64,000 bases of DNA. It comes from Candidatus Eisenbacteria bacterium. Lineage in GTDB: Bacteria; Desulfobacterota; Binatia; DP-6. Under the pieces are notes generated by a model, which was not told the DNA's origin, searched no databases, and was given only the letters and a program-made list of their open reading frames with translations. Below are positions 7,174 to 15,652 of the stretch, piece by piece. The position numbers and the translations under genes were made by a program. The stretch lies in the NCBI GenBank assembly GCA_035577985.1, contig DATJZY010000093.1, positions 1 through 64,000 on the forward strand. The letters run 5' to 3'. Every line of letters begins with the position of its first letter. The stretch's first letter is position 1.

Positions 7174-8697
7174 TCACGGTGCGCACTCGGCGGGGGCTGG
7201 CGCCTTGCTCGCCTTGAACTGCTTGTCCACCTTCCACGCGGTCGTGCCACCGAATCGCAGGCAGTACCGGTGGGCGCCGAGCGTCACCGCCACATCGACG
7301 GGCGATGGATCGACGGCCAACCAGTGGCCGAGTCCGACCCCCTTGCCGGTGACCTTGAGGGACTTCCCCGCCTTCACCACCACGAGCGTGATCGGGCCAC
7401 TCTTGTCCTTGTACTTGTAGCCCTTGCCCTGCCCCGACTTGCCGACCAGCGACCAGTTCGAGGCCGGCAGGACGTAGGTGTCGTCGAAGCCGCCGTCGAC
7501 GCTACGTATCCGCACTGTGGCGCCTGCCGACGTCGGGTCGTCCTCGCTGTCGTTGCCGGCCCCGAGCGTCAGCGCTGTGTCTTTCGATCCGACGGAGAGC
7601 CCGCCCTTGGCAGGAGCGCCGGCCTTCGTCTTGAGCAACAGCGTGCTGCCCGTGAGGAGGTCGGTCGTCACGGGGGGCAGCGTCGTCGTCGTCACGCTCG
7701 TCGTGGTGGTCGATGAGGTGGGGACGGACGTCGAAGAGGTCGAGGTCGTGACGACGCTGGTGCTCGTCGTCGAGGAGCCGCCGATGGCCACGGTCACCGT
7801 CGCATAGAGGCGTGCTCCCGAGCACGCGCCCGCAGTGCCCGTCGCCCCGTTCACATTGGTGCACGGCTGCCCACCGGCGCCATTCGCGCTGTTCCCGGAC
7901 TCGCCGCCGACCGCGATCGTGTAGTCACCGGCCGCCAGCGCCAGCGTCAATGTTTCGCTGCTACCGTTGTAGCCTGCGACGTGTCCCGGGTTGGAGAAAC
8001 CCCCCGTGGTCGTCGTACCGCAACTGGTGCCGGAGCATGGTGTGTTGCTGACGGAGGAGATGTAGTCGATCTGACTCCAGTCGCCAGACGCGTTCGCCAT
8101 GCTCCAGTTCGCGAAGGCGTCGAATTGACCGAAGTACGTGTTGTTGACCGTGTCTCGGTATCCGTCGTGGGGCGTGTACACCCAGCCGACCGGCCCGGCG
8201 TCTCTCGGCGAGGGGAGTGGCGCAAAGGTGTTGGCGTCGACGGGCTGCAACGGATCACCCGACGTGTCGTCATGCCCCTGGGGCACCAAAGTCCCCGCAT
8301 ACACGCTGAAGGCAGGGTTCAGCACGGTGTCCAGAACGGGCGTCGCGTTGCTCGTCGACGTCGGCTTGTAGTTCGTCGCCGTGATGGTGACGACCGCATC
8401 ACCGCTCAGATGGAACACCCAGAACTCGGCGTTGGTCGTGATATAGTGACTGTCGGCGAGCGTCGCCTCAGTGCCATCGTACCAGCCGTAGCGGGTGAAG
8501 ATGTTCGAGCTCTGGCAGAGAACCCCCTCGGCGACGGAGTGGCACGGATCCGTGATCGCAGTCCCGCTCGCGGTCGTCTCTTTGAACACCGTTCCGGAGT
8601 TCATGTCGTAGTTCGACACGTGAGCGTCCGCCGGGCCGCCGACGGCGAGCCAGAGTGCGGCGAGACCGACGGCGCGTAGGCCCGTGCTCGAGCTCAT
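7174..8697 (-). CDS. Exported protein A of a three-paralogue family (HDGYRDT family)
   Basis: 507 residues, started at ATG 8697 because AGAAGGAGA lies just upstream and a Sec signal peptide follows (cleavage near residue 25). The N-terminal module (26-305) carries motifs shared with the next two genes: LNPAFSVYAG (126-135), GHDDTSGDP (141-149), TPHDGYRDT (175-183) and GQFDAFANWSM (190-200). A Ser/Thr-rich linker (308-345) joins it to a beta-rich C-terminal module (346-507) shared with the protein encoded at 10428-11804, containing GKGYKYKDKSGPI and GAHRYCLRFGG. I know no characterised homologue; both modules look like extracellular beta-sandwich domains. It is last in a minus-strand run of five exported-protein genes, about 47 bp after its neighbour. 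Confidence 0.75.
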   Translation of the reverse strand: MSSSTGLRAVGLAALWLAVGGPADAHVSNYDMNSGTVFKETTASGTAITDPCHSVAEGVLCQSSNIFTRYGWYDGTEATLADSHYITTNAEFWVFHLSGDAVVTITATNYKPTSTSNATPVLDTVLNPAFSVYAGTLVPQGHDDTSGDPLQPVDANTFAPLPSPRDAGPVGWVYTPHDGYRDTVNNTYFGQFDAFANWSMANASGDWSQIDYISSVSNTPCSGTSCGTTTTGGFSNPGHVAGYNGSSETLTLALAAGDYTIAVGGESGNSANGAGGQPCTNVNGATGTAGACSGARLYATVTVAIGGSSTTSTSVVTTSTSSTSVPTSSTTTTSVTTTTLPPVTTDLLTGSTLLLKTKAGAPAKGGLSVGSKDTALTLGAGNDSEDDPTSAGATVRIRSVDGGFDDTYVLPASNWSLVGKSGQGKGYKYKDKSGPITLVVVKAGKSLKVTGKGVGLGHWLAVDPSPVDVAVTLGAHRYCLRFGGTTAWKVDKQFKASKAPAPAECAP

Positions 8698-8744
8698 TTG
8701 AATTCTCCTTCTGCGGTGGACTGTATCGACCTCGTCCAGCGCAC

Positions 8745-10331
8745 CTAGTTCATCACACAGGACGCAGGTGCCCGCTTCACGGTTCTGGCGGCCTGCGTCT
8801 CCTGAAATCTCACCGAGACACCGCAGGGGACGGCGGATTCCACGACGGGGAACTCCGCCTTCCACCGGCCTGACGCCTCCAGCCGTGCGGTTCCCAGGAC
8901 TGCTCCCCCTGTGTTGCCGTCGTCCAACCGGACATCGAGGGTTCCCGACAGGAGCGCGCCGCGCTCCTGCTTGGTGACGATGGGCAGCAGCCGGATCTTC
9001 CCGCTTGCGACGAGCGTCCCGGTGGCTGCGTTCCATTGCGCGTGCGACACCTTGATCGACCTGACCGCCCGGGCCGACGAGCGCCCCGCCGGGAAAATCC
9101 GGATGGCGGTCTTGACGACCGCCGACTCTCGGCCCAGTCCACTGGTTTCCACCGCGCGGACCGACAACCGAAGGATCTTGTTGGCCAGTGACGGCGGCGG
9201 CACCCACTGCAGCGTCGCAGCGAACTTGTGCGTCGCCGGGTCGTAGGTCGTGTCGGAGACCGCCGCTCCGCGCGGTCCCTTCAGCAGCTCGATGGCGACG
9301 GGATCGGCACTGCAGCTGAACGCCGATATCCGGACCCAGGAGAGCGCCTTGCCGACCTCCCCGTCCAGCGGGTTCCCGAGGACCGCGATCTGTGGGCCCG
9401 TATCGCCCGCACACGCGGGCGGCTGGGGGACCGTCTTGATGGCGATGCTGAGCCTGCCGCCAAAGAAGCCGTTCGGCAGGCAGTCCGCGCAGCCGCCACC
9501 GATGACCACCGTGTAGTCGCCTGGCTCGAGATCCTGATCCTCGAGAATCTCGGTCGTGGTGTCGGGCGTCGCGCCGATTCCAGCGTGGTCATTCTTGTGT
9601 CCGACATAGAATATCTTGGCCCAGTCACCCGCGGGATTCCCGTCGGGACACTTCGCGACGGGACAGCCGCTCGGAAGTGTCGGCTGCCCCGGTACGGCCC
9701 ATTCGTTCCCCATGCTCCAATCGCCGAGCGCATCGAACTGGCCGACGAACGGGTTGACGGGAGAGCCGTCGAGGTCGGCATTGCCGCCGTCGTTGGCCGG
9801 TGAGAACAGCCCACCGGTCGTGGAATACCCGTGCGTGTCCCTGTACCCGTCGTGCGGCGCGTACACGTGGCCCTCCGGGGCGACGTCCACTGGAGACGCG
9901 ACCGGAAGAAAGTCGATGTCGTCGAGCGGGTTCGCCGGGTCGTACGGGGTATCGTCGTGGCCGTACAGCGGCATCAGGCCTCTGTAGAGGCTGAACGCGG
10001 GATCCAGCCCGGCGGGATACGTCTGGCCGTCCCGCTGCACCGGCACGGTTTCGAGAGTGAGCGTCACGAGCGACTCGCCATCGAGATGGAACTTGTAGAA
10101 GTAGCTGCCCGCGCCTAGCAACCGGTGGCTGTCGGCGAGCACCGGTCGCGTCCCGTCGGCCCAGGCGCGGTTTCCGGCCCAGTAGTCCTCCACCGGTGCT
10201 TGGGGAGTAACCTCCTTGTAGAGACAATGCGCGAGACCCTGCCTCGCCGTGGCGAACAGCAGGATTCCTGCCAGCAGTCGACTGGTGAAGCGATTCCGGT
10301 GAGGGCGCCGTGCCCTCACCGGATCGCTCAT
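8745..10331 (-). CDS. Exported protein B of the HDGYRDT family
   Basis: 528 residues from the ATG at 10331; the frame is open further upstream but the Sec signal (RLLAGILLFATARQGLAH) fits this start. The N-terminal module matches the paralogues on either side: LDPAFSLYRGLMPLYGHDD, YAPHDGYRDT, GQFDALGDWSM, then PDGNPAGDWAKIFYVGHKND and EPGDYTVVIGGGC. Unlike them it lacks the ~165-residue C-terminal beta module. In its place is a segment of about 190 residues that looks like Ig-like/cadherin-type repeats (PQIAVLGNPLDGEVGKALSW; GTLDVRLDDGNTGGAVLGTA). The paralogue therefore has the same sensing or binding module with a different distal domain. Function is unknown; export is inferred from the signal peptide. 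Confidence 0.72.
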   Translation of the reverse strand: MSDPVRARRPHRNRFTSRLLAGILLFATARQGLAHCLYKEVTPQAPVEDYWAGNRAWADGTRPVLADSHRLLGAGSYFYKFHLDGESLVTLTLETVPVQRDGQTYPAGLDPAFSLYRGLMPLYGHDDTPYDPANPLDDIDFLPVASPVDVAPEGHVYAPHDGYRDTHGYSTTGGLFSPANDGGNADLDGSPVNPFVGQFDALGDWSMGNEWAVPGQPTLPSGCPVAKCPDGNPAGDWAKIFYVGHKNDHAGIGATPDTTTEILEDQDLEPGDYTVVIGGGCADCLPNGFFGGRLSIAIKTVPQPPACAGDTGPQIAVLGNPLDGEVGKALSWVRISAFSCSADPVAIELLKGPRGAAVSDTTYDPATHKFAATLQWVPPPSLANKILRLSVRAVETSGLGRESAVVKTAIRIFPAGRSSARAVRSIKVSHAQWNAATGTLVASGKIRLLPIVTKQERGALLSGTLDVRLDDGNTGGAVLGTARLEASGRWKAEFPVVESAVPCGVSVRFQETQAARTVKRAPASCVMN

Positions 10332-10427
10332 GAGCCACCCGATACGCGCGGATTGCGAGCGCATCGGGAATGTGTCGAGTGAGGATTCCACTCCGATAGC
10401 CCTACCAGTTCGACTCGACACCTCGGT

Positions 10428-11804
10428 TCAAGGTGCGCACACCACCGGGGCTGACGCCTCCTTCGCACTGAACTGCTGGTCCGCCTTCCATTTGGTGACA
10501 CCACCGAACTGGAGGCAGTAGCGATGGCCTCCGAGCGTGAGCGTCACCCGGAGCGGCGCCGGGCTCACCGTGAGGGACTGACCGAGCCCCGCGCCCTTGC
10601 CGGTGATCTTGACGAGTTTGCCAGCGGTGATCGTCGCGCTGCCGATCGGGCCGGCGGCGAGCGTCTTATCCTTGTACTTGTAGCCCTTCCCCTCGCCCGG
10701 CTTCCCGACGAGCGCCCAGTTCGCCGCGGGCAGGTCATAGAGCTCGTCGAAGTCGCCGTTGATGCTGAAGACGCGGACCGTAGCGCCGACCGACGTCGGA
10801 TCGTCCGCGCTGCCGTTCCCCGCCCCCAACGTCACCGCGGGGTCCTTCGACTGGAGCGAGAGCTTGCTCTTCGTGGGTGCACCCACCTTCGTCTTGAGCG
10901 TGATCTTCTTCCCTGTGAGCAGGTCCGAGGAGAGCCCGGGGGCTGCGGTCACGGCGAGCGTGATCCTGCCGCCGAAGCCTCCGAAAGCGCTGCACCCTGG
11001 GCATCCTCCACCGACGATGACGGTGTAATCGCCCGCGTCTAGCGGCTCGTCCTGCAGGACCTCGGCGGTCGTATCGGCCACCGCGCCGACGCCGACGTGA
11101 TCGTTCCGATGTGCGACGTAGTAGATCGTCGCCCAGTCGCCGACGGGATTGCCGTCGGGGCACTCATCGACCGGGCATGCACTCGGAATGGTCGGCTGGC
11201 CGGGTATGCCGTAGGCGTTCGCCATGCTCCAATCGCCAAGCGCATCGAACTGGCCGGCGTACGGATTGATCGGATAGCCGACGTTGAAAGGATCACCGCC
11301 GTCGTTGTCCTCCGTGTAGAGTCCACCGGTGGTGGAGTAGTTCAGGGTGTCCCTGAACCCGTCGTGCGGAGTGTAGACGTGGCCCGGAGGGGCGGCATCG
11401 ACGCGGGAGGCCATCGGCAGGAAATTGACGTCGTCGACGGGATTCAGCGGATCGAAGGACGCATCGTCGTGCCCCTCGAGCGACATCAATCCTTTGTAGA
11501 GGGTGAATGCCGGATCCAGGCCGAGGTCGACGAATGCATCCGGAATCGCAATCCCTTCCACACTGATCGTGACCAGCGAGGGACCGTCCAAGTGGAACTT
11601 GTAGAAGAAGTCTCCCGAGCCCAGGCAGTGGTGACTGTCGCCGAGAATGTTCCGGGTGGCGTCGGCCCAGCAGGCGTTACCGGTCCAGGCGTCATCGACC
11701 GGCGTCCCCGGCGTCAGCACCTTGTACTTGTTGTGCGCGAGTGCCGGGCTGCCAACGAGAAGCAGCAGCGCGAACATGAGTGCAGGGAAGGTTCGATTCA
11801 TCAT
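10428..11804 (-). CDS. Exported protein C of the HDGYRDT family
   Basis: 458 residues with a clear signal peptide (MMNRTFPALMFALLLLVGSP, cleavage after residue 23) and an AGGAGA ribosome-binding site before the ATG at 11804. The N-terminal module shows LDPAFTLYKGLMSLEGHDD (96-114), TPHDGFRDT (145-153), GQFDALGDWSMAN (184-196), PDGNPVGDWATIYYVAHRND (216-235) and DAGDYTVIVGGGC (256-268). Residues 293-458 form the same C-terminal module as the protein encoded at 7174-8697: DPTSVGATVRVFS, GKGYKYKDK, GGHRYCLQFGG. Conserved Cys pairs (CPVDEC; CPGC) suggest disulphides or metal binding. The gene lies 31 bp after the cytochrome-like gene at 11836 and about 97 bp before its next paralogue, consistent with one transcript. 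Confidence 0.75.
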   Translation of the reverse strand: MMNRTFPALMFALLLLVGSPALAHNKYKVLTPGTPVDDAWTGNACWADATRNILGDSHHCLGSGDFFYKFHLDGPSLVTISVEGIAIPDAFVDLGLDPAFTLYKGLMSLEGHDDASFDPLNPVDDVNFLPMASRVDAAPPGHVYTPHDGFRDTLNYSTTGGLYTEDNDGGDPFNVGYPINPYAGQFDALGDWSMANAYGIPGQPTIPSACPVDECPDGNPVGDWATIYYVAHRNDHVGVGAVADTTAEVLQDEPLDAGDYTVIVGGGCPGCSAFGGFGGRITLAVTAAPGLSSDLLTGKKITLKTKVGAPTKSKLSLQSKDPAVTLGAGNGSADDPTSVGATVRVFSINGDFDELYDLPAANWALVGKPGEGKGYKYKDKTLAAGPIGSATITAGKLVKITGKGAGLGQSLTVSPAPLRVTLTLGGHRYCLQFGGVTKWKADQQFSAKEASAPVVCAP

Positions 11805-11835
11805 CGGTTCTCCTCATGGGTTAGCCGGAGGGAAT

Positions 11836-12468
11836 TCATGGGGCAGTCACCGGAACGCAGCGGAATGGGGGGCCGCCCGTCTCCCCCTTCACGACCGTGC
11901 AGTCCGCGTCCTTCTTCCGCATCAGCGGCTCGTCGTTCCGCCAGTCGGCCTTGTGGCAGGACTTCCGGCGGGCGGCCGTGGTCGCGCCGATCGCCGCACA
12001 GACCTCCGCGTGTGAGCAGCCCTGCTGGTCGACGGCTGCGCCAGCGGGTGTCGCCGGACATTTGTCCTCCGCGTTCCGGAGCCCGTCGCCATCGGAGTCT
12101 TCCGTGAGGCTGGCGAGCGCGTCCTCCGCGTCACCCACGTCGGCATGGCACTCCTCGAGCGGCGTCAGGGGAACAAGCCGAAGCACCTTCTGCATCGCGG
12201 TCACGATCGTGGGATCGGACGCGTTTCCGAGGCTTCCCGACGGCGCCGGCGGTATCGCGCGCGCGCCATACACCGCCTTGATTTTCGGAAGCAGGAAATC
12301 GTACCCCTGAAACCCCTCGACGTGGCAGGCGGTGCAGGCGCTGGCTCCCACTGCCGCCTTGATCGTCTCGTTGGCGGACGCGGGCCACGCGAGCAGACCC
12401 GCGGCTACCAGCAGTAGACAGCCGAGCCGCCGCCCTCTCCCCCGACCGTTGGAGCGCGTCGCCGTCAT
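11836..12468 (-). CDS. Exported mono-haem cytochrome-like protein with a Cys-rich C-terminal module
   Basis: 210 residues. After a signal peptide (about 1-32) comes CTACH (residues 45-49), a classical covalent haem-c attachment site in the mature N-terminus. A central Asp-rich DSDGDGLRNAEDKCP is a thrombospondin-type-3-like calcium loop. The last ~75 residues form a Cys-rich module (TPAGAAVDQQGCSHAEVCAA, KADWRNDEPLM, DC, CVPVTAP) repeated almost motif for motif at the C-terminus of the protein from 12465-13739. The start codon overlaps that gene's stop by four bases (ATGA), so the two are translationally coupled. Haem binding is a family-based expectation. Electron transfer or a structural surface role are both possible. 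Confidence 0.72.
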   Translation of the reverse strand: MTATRSNGRGRGRRLGCLLLVAAGLLAWPASANETIKAAVGASACTACHVEGFQGYDFLLPKIKAVYGARAIPPAPSGSLGNASDPTIVTAMQKVLRLVPLTPLEECHADVGDAEDALASLTEDSDGDGLRNAEDKCPATPAGAAVDQQGCSHAEVCAAIGATTAARRKSCHKADWRNDEPLMRKKDADCTVVKGETGGPPFRCVPVTAP

Positions 12469-13739
12469 GGGGCGTCCGTCGCAACGCAGTGAAGCGTCCG
12501 TCCACCGCTCCTGCCTTTGGCGACCGCGCAGTCCGCACCCTTCTTGGTCATCACGGGCTCGTCGTTCTTCCAGTCGGCCTTGCGACACGCTCGCCGGCCG
12601 GCAGGGGTGGTCGCATCGAACGACGCGCAGAATTCCGCCCGCGAGCAGCCCACCTGGTCGACCGCCGCCCCCAGCGGCGTCGACGGGCAGCCGTCGTGGT
12701 CGTCGGCTCGACCGTCGCCGTCCGCGTCGGGGACGGCGCTCGTCATCCGCGCCTGGACCGTGACGAGATCCGCCCGGCACTGCGCCAGGTCGTTCTCGGG
12801 ATCCGTCGGGAACGGGTCGCACGCGTCGCCGACGCCGTCCCCGTCAGTGTCGCGCTGATCGGGGTCTGCCGCGCCCGGGCAGTCGTCCAGGTCGTCCGCG
12901 ACGCCATCGCCATCGGCATCGGCTGGCGCGACACCCGGCGTGATCGTCACGCGGTACCTGCCAGCCACGCCGTCGAGGGCGCCCACGAACAGTGTGTACT
13001 TGCCGTCGTGGTCGGACTGCAGACGGAACGTCGTGGAGACCGTCTCGCCGGAAGTGGATGCGACCCTGTAGTCGAGCAGCTTCAATCCCGCCGAGCCCAG
13101 AGGATCGTCGACGGGGTGTGGCGACGTGGTGTAGGTCTGATGCCGTTCCGACGACGCGTTGGTGTCCCACCCTCCGTACATTGCGAACGCCAGGCGCATC
13201 GGCGCGGTGTTGGCAGGGTCGTCGTCCACGGTGACGGCCACGTACACGGGACCGCCGCCGAGGACGGCGTCGAGGGGCGCGAAATGGATGAGGCCGTAGT
13301 CGAGCCCGTGGCCCCATCCTTGATCGCCGTTGGCCGGGTCGGTCCACGAGCGCCCTCCCACCGCCAGCACGCGATCCGTCGCCAGATCGGGGTCGTGAAC
13401 AGCATTGTAGGCGCTCACCTGTCCCAGCAAGCTTTCCGGGGCCGGGCTTGCGCCATTGCCCGTCTGCACGACGCGCGGCGTGACACCGTCCGTCATCAGG
13501 GCATACCACTGGACCGGGAGGCCGCCGACGTAGCCGGTAACGTCACCGTTGGTCCAGATGGCCCCCGGAGGAGTCGCCGGGAATCCGTCGGCGCCGTTCG
13601 TGCTGCCCGCGATCCCGGCACCGTAGCCGGCGAGGTTATAGGTCGTCTGTGCGTGCGCGCACGGACTCCCGAGCAACACGGCCCCAACGAGGAAGGAGAA
13701 TCCGAGTCGCAGGACGGTCGCCTCCCCCTCTGGTTGCAC
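12465..13739 (-). CDS. Exported thrombospondin-type-3 repeat protein with the same Cys-rich C-terminal module
   Basis: About 424 residues. The start is uncertain: GTG at 13739 is in frame, but GGGGGAGG sits 8 bases before a CTG at 13712 that would begin the signal peptide (LRLGFSFLVGAVLLGSPCAHA) directly. The mature part has a ~250-residue beta-rich domain (PVYVAVTVDDDPANTAPMRL; HDGKYTLFVGALDGVAGRYR), then Asp-rich thrombospondin-type-3 loops (DADGDGVADDLDDCP, DTDGDGVGDACD, DADGDGRADDHDGCP) that bind Ca2+ in this family. It ends with the Cys module (TPLGAAVDQVGCSRAEFCAS, KADWKNDEPVM, HCVATDAP). It is first in the five-gene run, so a promoter probably lies above 13740, though none is obvious. 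Confidence 0.72.
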   Translation of the reverse strand: MQPEGEATVLRLGFSFLVGAVLLGSPCAHAQTTYNLAGYGAGIAGSTNGADGFPATPPGAIWTNGDVTGYVGGLPVQWYALMTDGVTPRVVQTGNGASPAPESLLGQVSAYNAVHDPDLATDRVLAVGGRSWTDPANGDQGWGHGLDYGLIHFAPLDAVLGGGPVYVAVTVDDDPANTAPMRLAFAMYGGWDTNASSERHQTYTTSPHPVDDPLGSAGLKLLDYRVASTSGETVSTTFRLQSDHDGKYTLFVGALDGVAGRYRVTITPGVAPADADGDGVADDLDDCPGAADPDQRDTDGDGVGDACDPFPTDPENDLAQCRADLVTVQARMTSAVPDADGDGRADDHDGCPSTPLGAAVDQVGCSRAEFCASFDATTPAGRRACRKADWKNDEPVMTKKGADCAVAKGRSGGRTLHCVATDAP

Positions 13740-14553
13740 GACGGGAAGTCCTACACGTGCCGTGCGACGCACCACATGCGACAAATCGTCGCCCCCTCGT
13801 GGCCCACTTCGCATCGGGCCCCAGGCGTTTACGTGGATCCGTTCTCTGAGTGCTCGATCCCACGCAGCCCTAAGCCCTGGCATCGTGCTCCCAGGCAACG
13901 GTCCTGGGCGTCCCTGAGCCCGGGTGGGGTATGTGTTCCCCGATCACCCGTAGCCCCGGGTCGGTCACACCATCGACGTCTCTCCGTCCGCTGTGCGTAT
14001 CTGGATCGATGGCGACATCGAGCCCATCTTCAGCCCAATCCGCGTCGAGGACCCCGACAATCGGCGTGTGGACCTCGGCGGCGCGCAGATCGACGCGCAC
14101 GAGGCCGTAGAGGACAACCCTGGCAAGGTCACCGGCTACCTATCGGACATTCCGGTCCCCCCCCCGGCTTGTGTGGGGTACAATAGTAGGCGGTTTGCGG
14201 CTGCCGAGCGCGTAGCCTGCCCCAGCTGCGGACGCGACGGGCGTGCGCGAGGTGACCGCAGGCCGCTTATTGGTTGCGTCAACTTCGGGCTCTAGACAGC
14301 TACCTAGTGCCTGGTTGGCCGTGGACTCCTGGATGCACATCGCGAAGCAGGCCCTGTGGTAACTCGCTCCGCGAACGGGGCGAACCCGGCGTGCTCGTCG
14401 GGTGCGGCATGAGTGAGGACGCCGTTCGTGGCGCGCGCCGGGCGCTTCGGCGAGCGCATCCTGGCAGGCCCCCCGCACGTCCAGCTTCGGCCTCCTCGGC
14501 TGGCTCACGGCGCCGAGCCCGGGTGGCCCGACACAGGGCTCATGCCAGTCGGT
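13740..14553. other. Gene-poor stretch upstream of the exported-protein operon
   Basis: About 800 bp without a supportable gene. A plus-strand frame at 13993-14160 reads protein-like at its start (RIWIDGDIEPIFSPIRVEDP) but loses any pattern after a poly-C run at 14158-14167, and may be a remnant. The promoter of the leftward operon should lie near 13740-13860. No RNA or repeat was recognised. Confidence 0.4.
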
Positions 14554-14970
14554 TCAGGCCGCGAGCACTTTCGCTGCCGCAGCGCTCTTCTCGCACGCCT
14601 CCAGGCATGTCTTGCAGATGGGATGGCGCTCCGCGTGCTTGCGGCACTCGCCGGCGCAGTCGGTACACACCGCCTCGCAGAGTCGGGCCATCGCTGGCAG
14701 ATGTTTGCTCCGTGCGTCGGCGAGCGGGCCGACGCCGCGACAGACCCCGAGCATCTGCGTGACGCTCTTGGCGCAGTCGGCGATGCTGGTGTCGCCCTTG
14801 GCCAGCAGGTCGAGGCAATGCTGCAGGCACGCATCCCCCGCGCGCATGCAGCCGGCGGCGGCGTCAGCGAGCGCTGTAGCGTTGTCGCCGCCTCCGGTCG
14901 CCCCGCCGGGCACCGCCTGCATCGCCAACGTCACCGTTCCCACGGCCATCAGTTCCCGACGTGTCAGCAT
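14554..14970 (-). CDS. Four-helix-bundle copper-storage protein (Csp1-like)
   Basis: 138 residues with 12 cysteines (41, 48, 52, 66, 77, 98, 102, 105, 109, 119, 122, 126) spaced along predicted helices in CxxxC and CxxC patterns (DACLQHCLDL, LCEAVCTDCAGEC, CKTCLEAC). This is the hallmark of the Csp/DUF326 four-helix bundle that fills its core with Cu(I). The N-terminus LTRRELMAVGTVTLAMQAV is a twin-arginine signal, so the protein would be exported folded, as known for Csp1 of methanotrophs. GAGGAGGA lies just before the ATG at 14970. No copper pump or regulator is next to it. Confidence 0.9.
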   Translation of the reverse strand: MLTRRELMAVGTVTLAMQAVPGGATGGGDNATALADAAAGCMRAGDACLQHCLDLLAKGDTSIADCAKSVTQMLGVCRGVGPLADARSKHLPAMARLCEAVCTDCAGECRKHAERHPICKTCLEACEKSAAAAKVLAA

Positions 14971-15196
14971 GGCATCCTCCTCGTGGAGGTTGCAGTAGCA
15001 GAGAACCGAGAGCGTGGGCGAGCCCCCGGAAAGCGATCCCAGGGAGGGCGTCAGCGCGGCGGGCTGTTCAATAGCAGAAAGCGCCAGCCCCTCGCCGTCC
15101 GCAGCACCCTTCGGTCACCGGGCCGGCCCCCCTGACCTCTTAGGCGAACGGGGGGCATCGTCTGATGGAATATGATTTTGATGTCTCCGGACGGGA

Positions 15197-15652
15197 TCAG
15201 GAGTGGCGCAGCTCCGCTTCGAGTTGCGCCCGGAGCGCGGGATCCACGGCGGAGGGTGTGACGTCGGCCGTGGGCGCGGACGCGCGCATCTGGCGCCGCC
15301 ACCACGCGACGACGACGCCGGAAGCGAGCGCGAGGCCGACGTATGGTGCAAGCCACGCGACGAGGCCTAAGCCCCGCCACGGGGGCATCGCTAGGATGCG
15401 CTCGCCGAAGAGTCGCTCGATCTCGGCCCGCACTTCGGCCTCGGGTACGCCCGCGGTGAGGGCCGCGCGGACCTCGTTGCGCAACGTCATCGCGCCGGAA
15501 CTCGAGCAGTCCGCGAGCAGAAGACCCGGGCAATACGGGCTCATGTACTCATGATTGATCGCGCGCGCGTGTTCGTCGACTGTGCTCGCCACGATTGCCC
15601 GGCTGTGCCCGAGCAGGCCCAGCGCGACCACGGCGTACACCGCGCACCGCAT
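15197..15652 (-). CDS. ccmH: CcmH/CycL-type cytochrome c maturation protein, atypical Cys motif
   Basis: 151 residues with the CcmH layout: N-terminal signal/anchor, a short three-helix domain (residues ~35-85) and a transmembrane helix (about 93-115, AWLAPYVGLALASGVVVAWW) with a short cytoplasmic tail. Classical CcmH reduces apocytochrome CxxCH using an LRCxxC motif. Here the site is YCPGLLLADC (Cys41 and Cys49), a variant form of the motif, followed by MTLRNEVRAALTAG. The gene is alone, with no other ccm gene in the window. Its product could serve the CxxCH proteins encoded at 3986 and 11836, an inference from co-location. Confidence 0.8.
   Translation of the reverse strand: MRCAVYAVVALGLLGHSRAIVASTVDEHARAINHEYMSPYCPGLLLADCSSSGAMTLRNEVRAALTAGVPEAEVRAEIERLFGERILAMPPWRGLGLVAWLAPYVGLALASGVVVAWWRRQMRASAPTADVTPSAVDPALRAQLEAELRHS

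Noticed and set aside
8698-9414. N-terminal extension of the exported protein encoded at 7174-8697
   Set aside because: A strong ribosome-binding site and signal peptide lie at 8697, and the extension is antisense-like sequence overlapping the upstream paralogue gene.
12489-14186. 565-residue plus-strand frame
   Set aside because: It opposes the signal-peptide-bearing thrombospondin-type protein, has no motif, and ends in gene-poor sequence.
13993-14295. 100-residue plus-strand frame in the gap above the exported-protein operon
   Set aside because: Its beginning reads protein-like but it degenerates after a poly-C tract, has no ribosome-binding site and matches no family I know.
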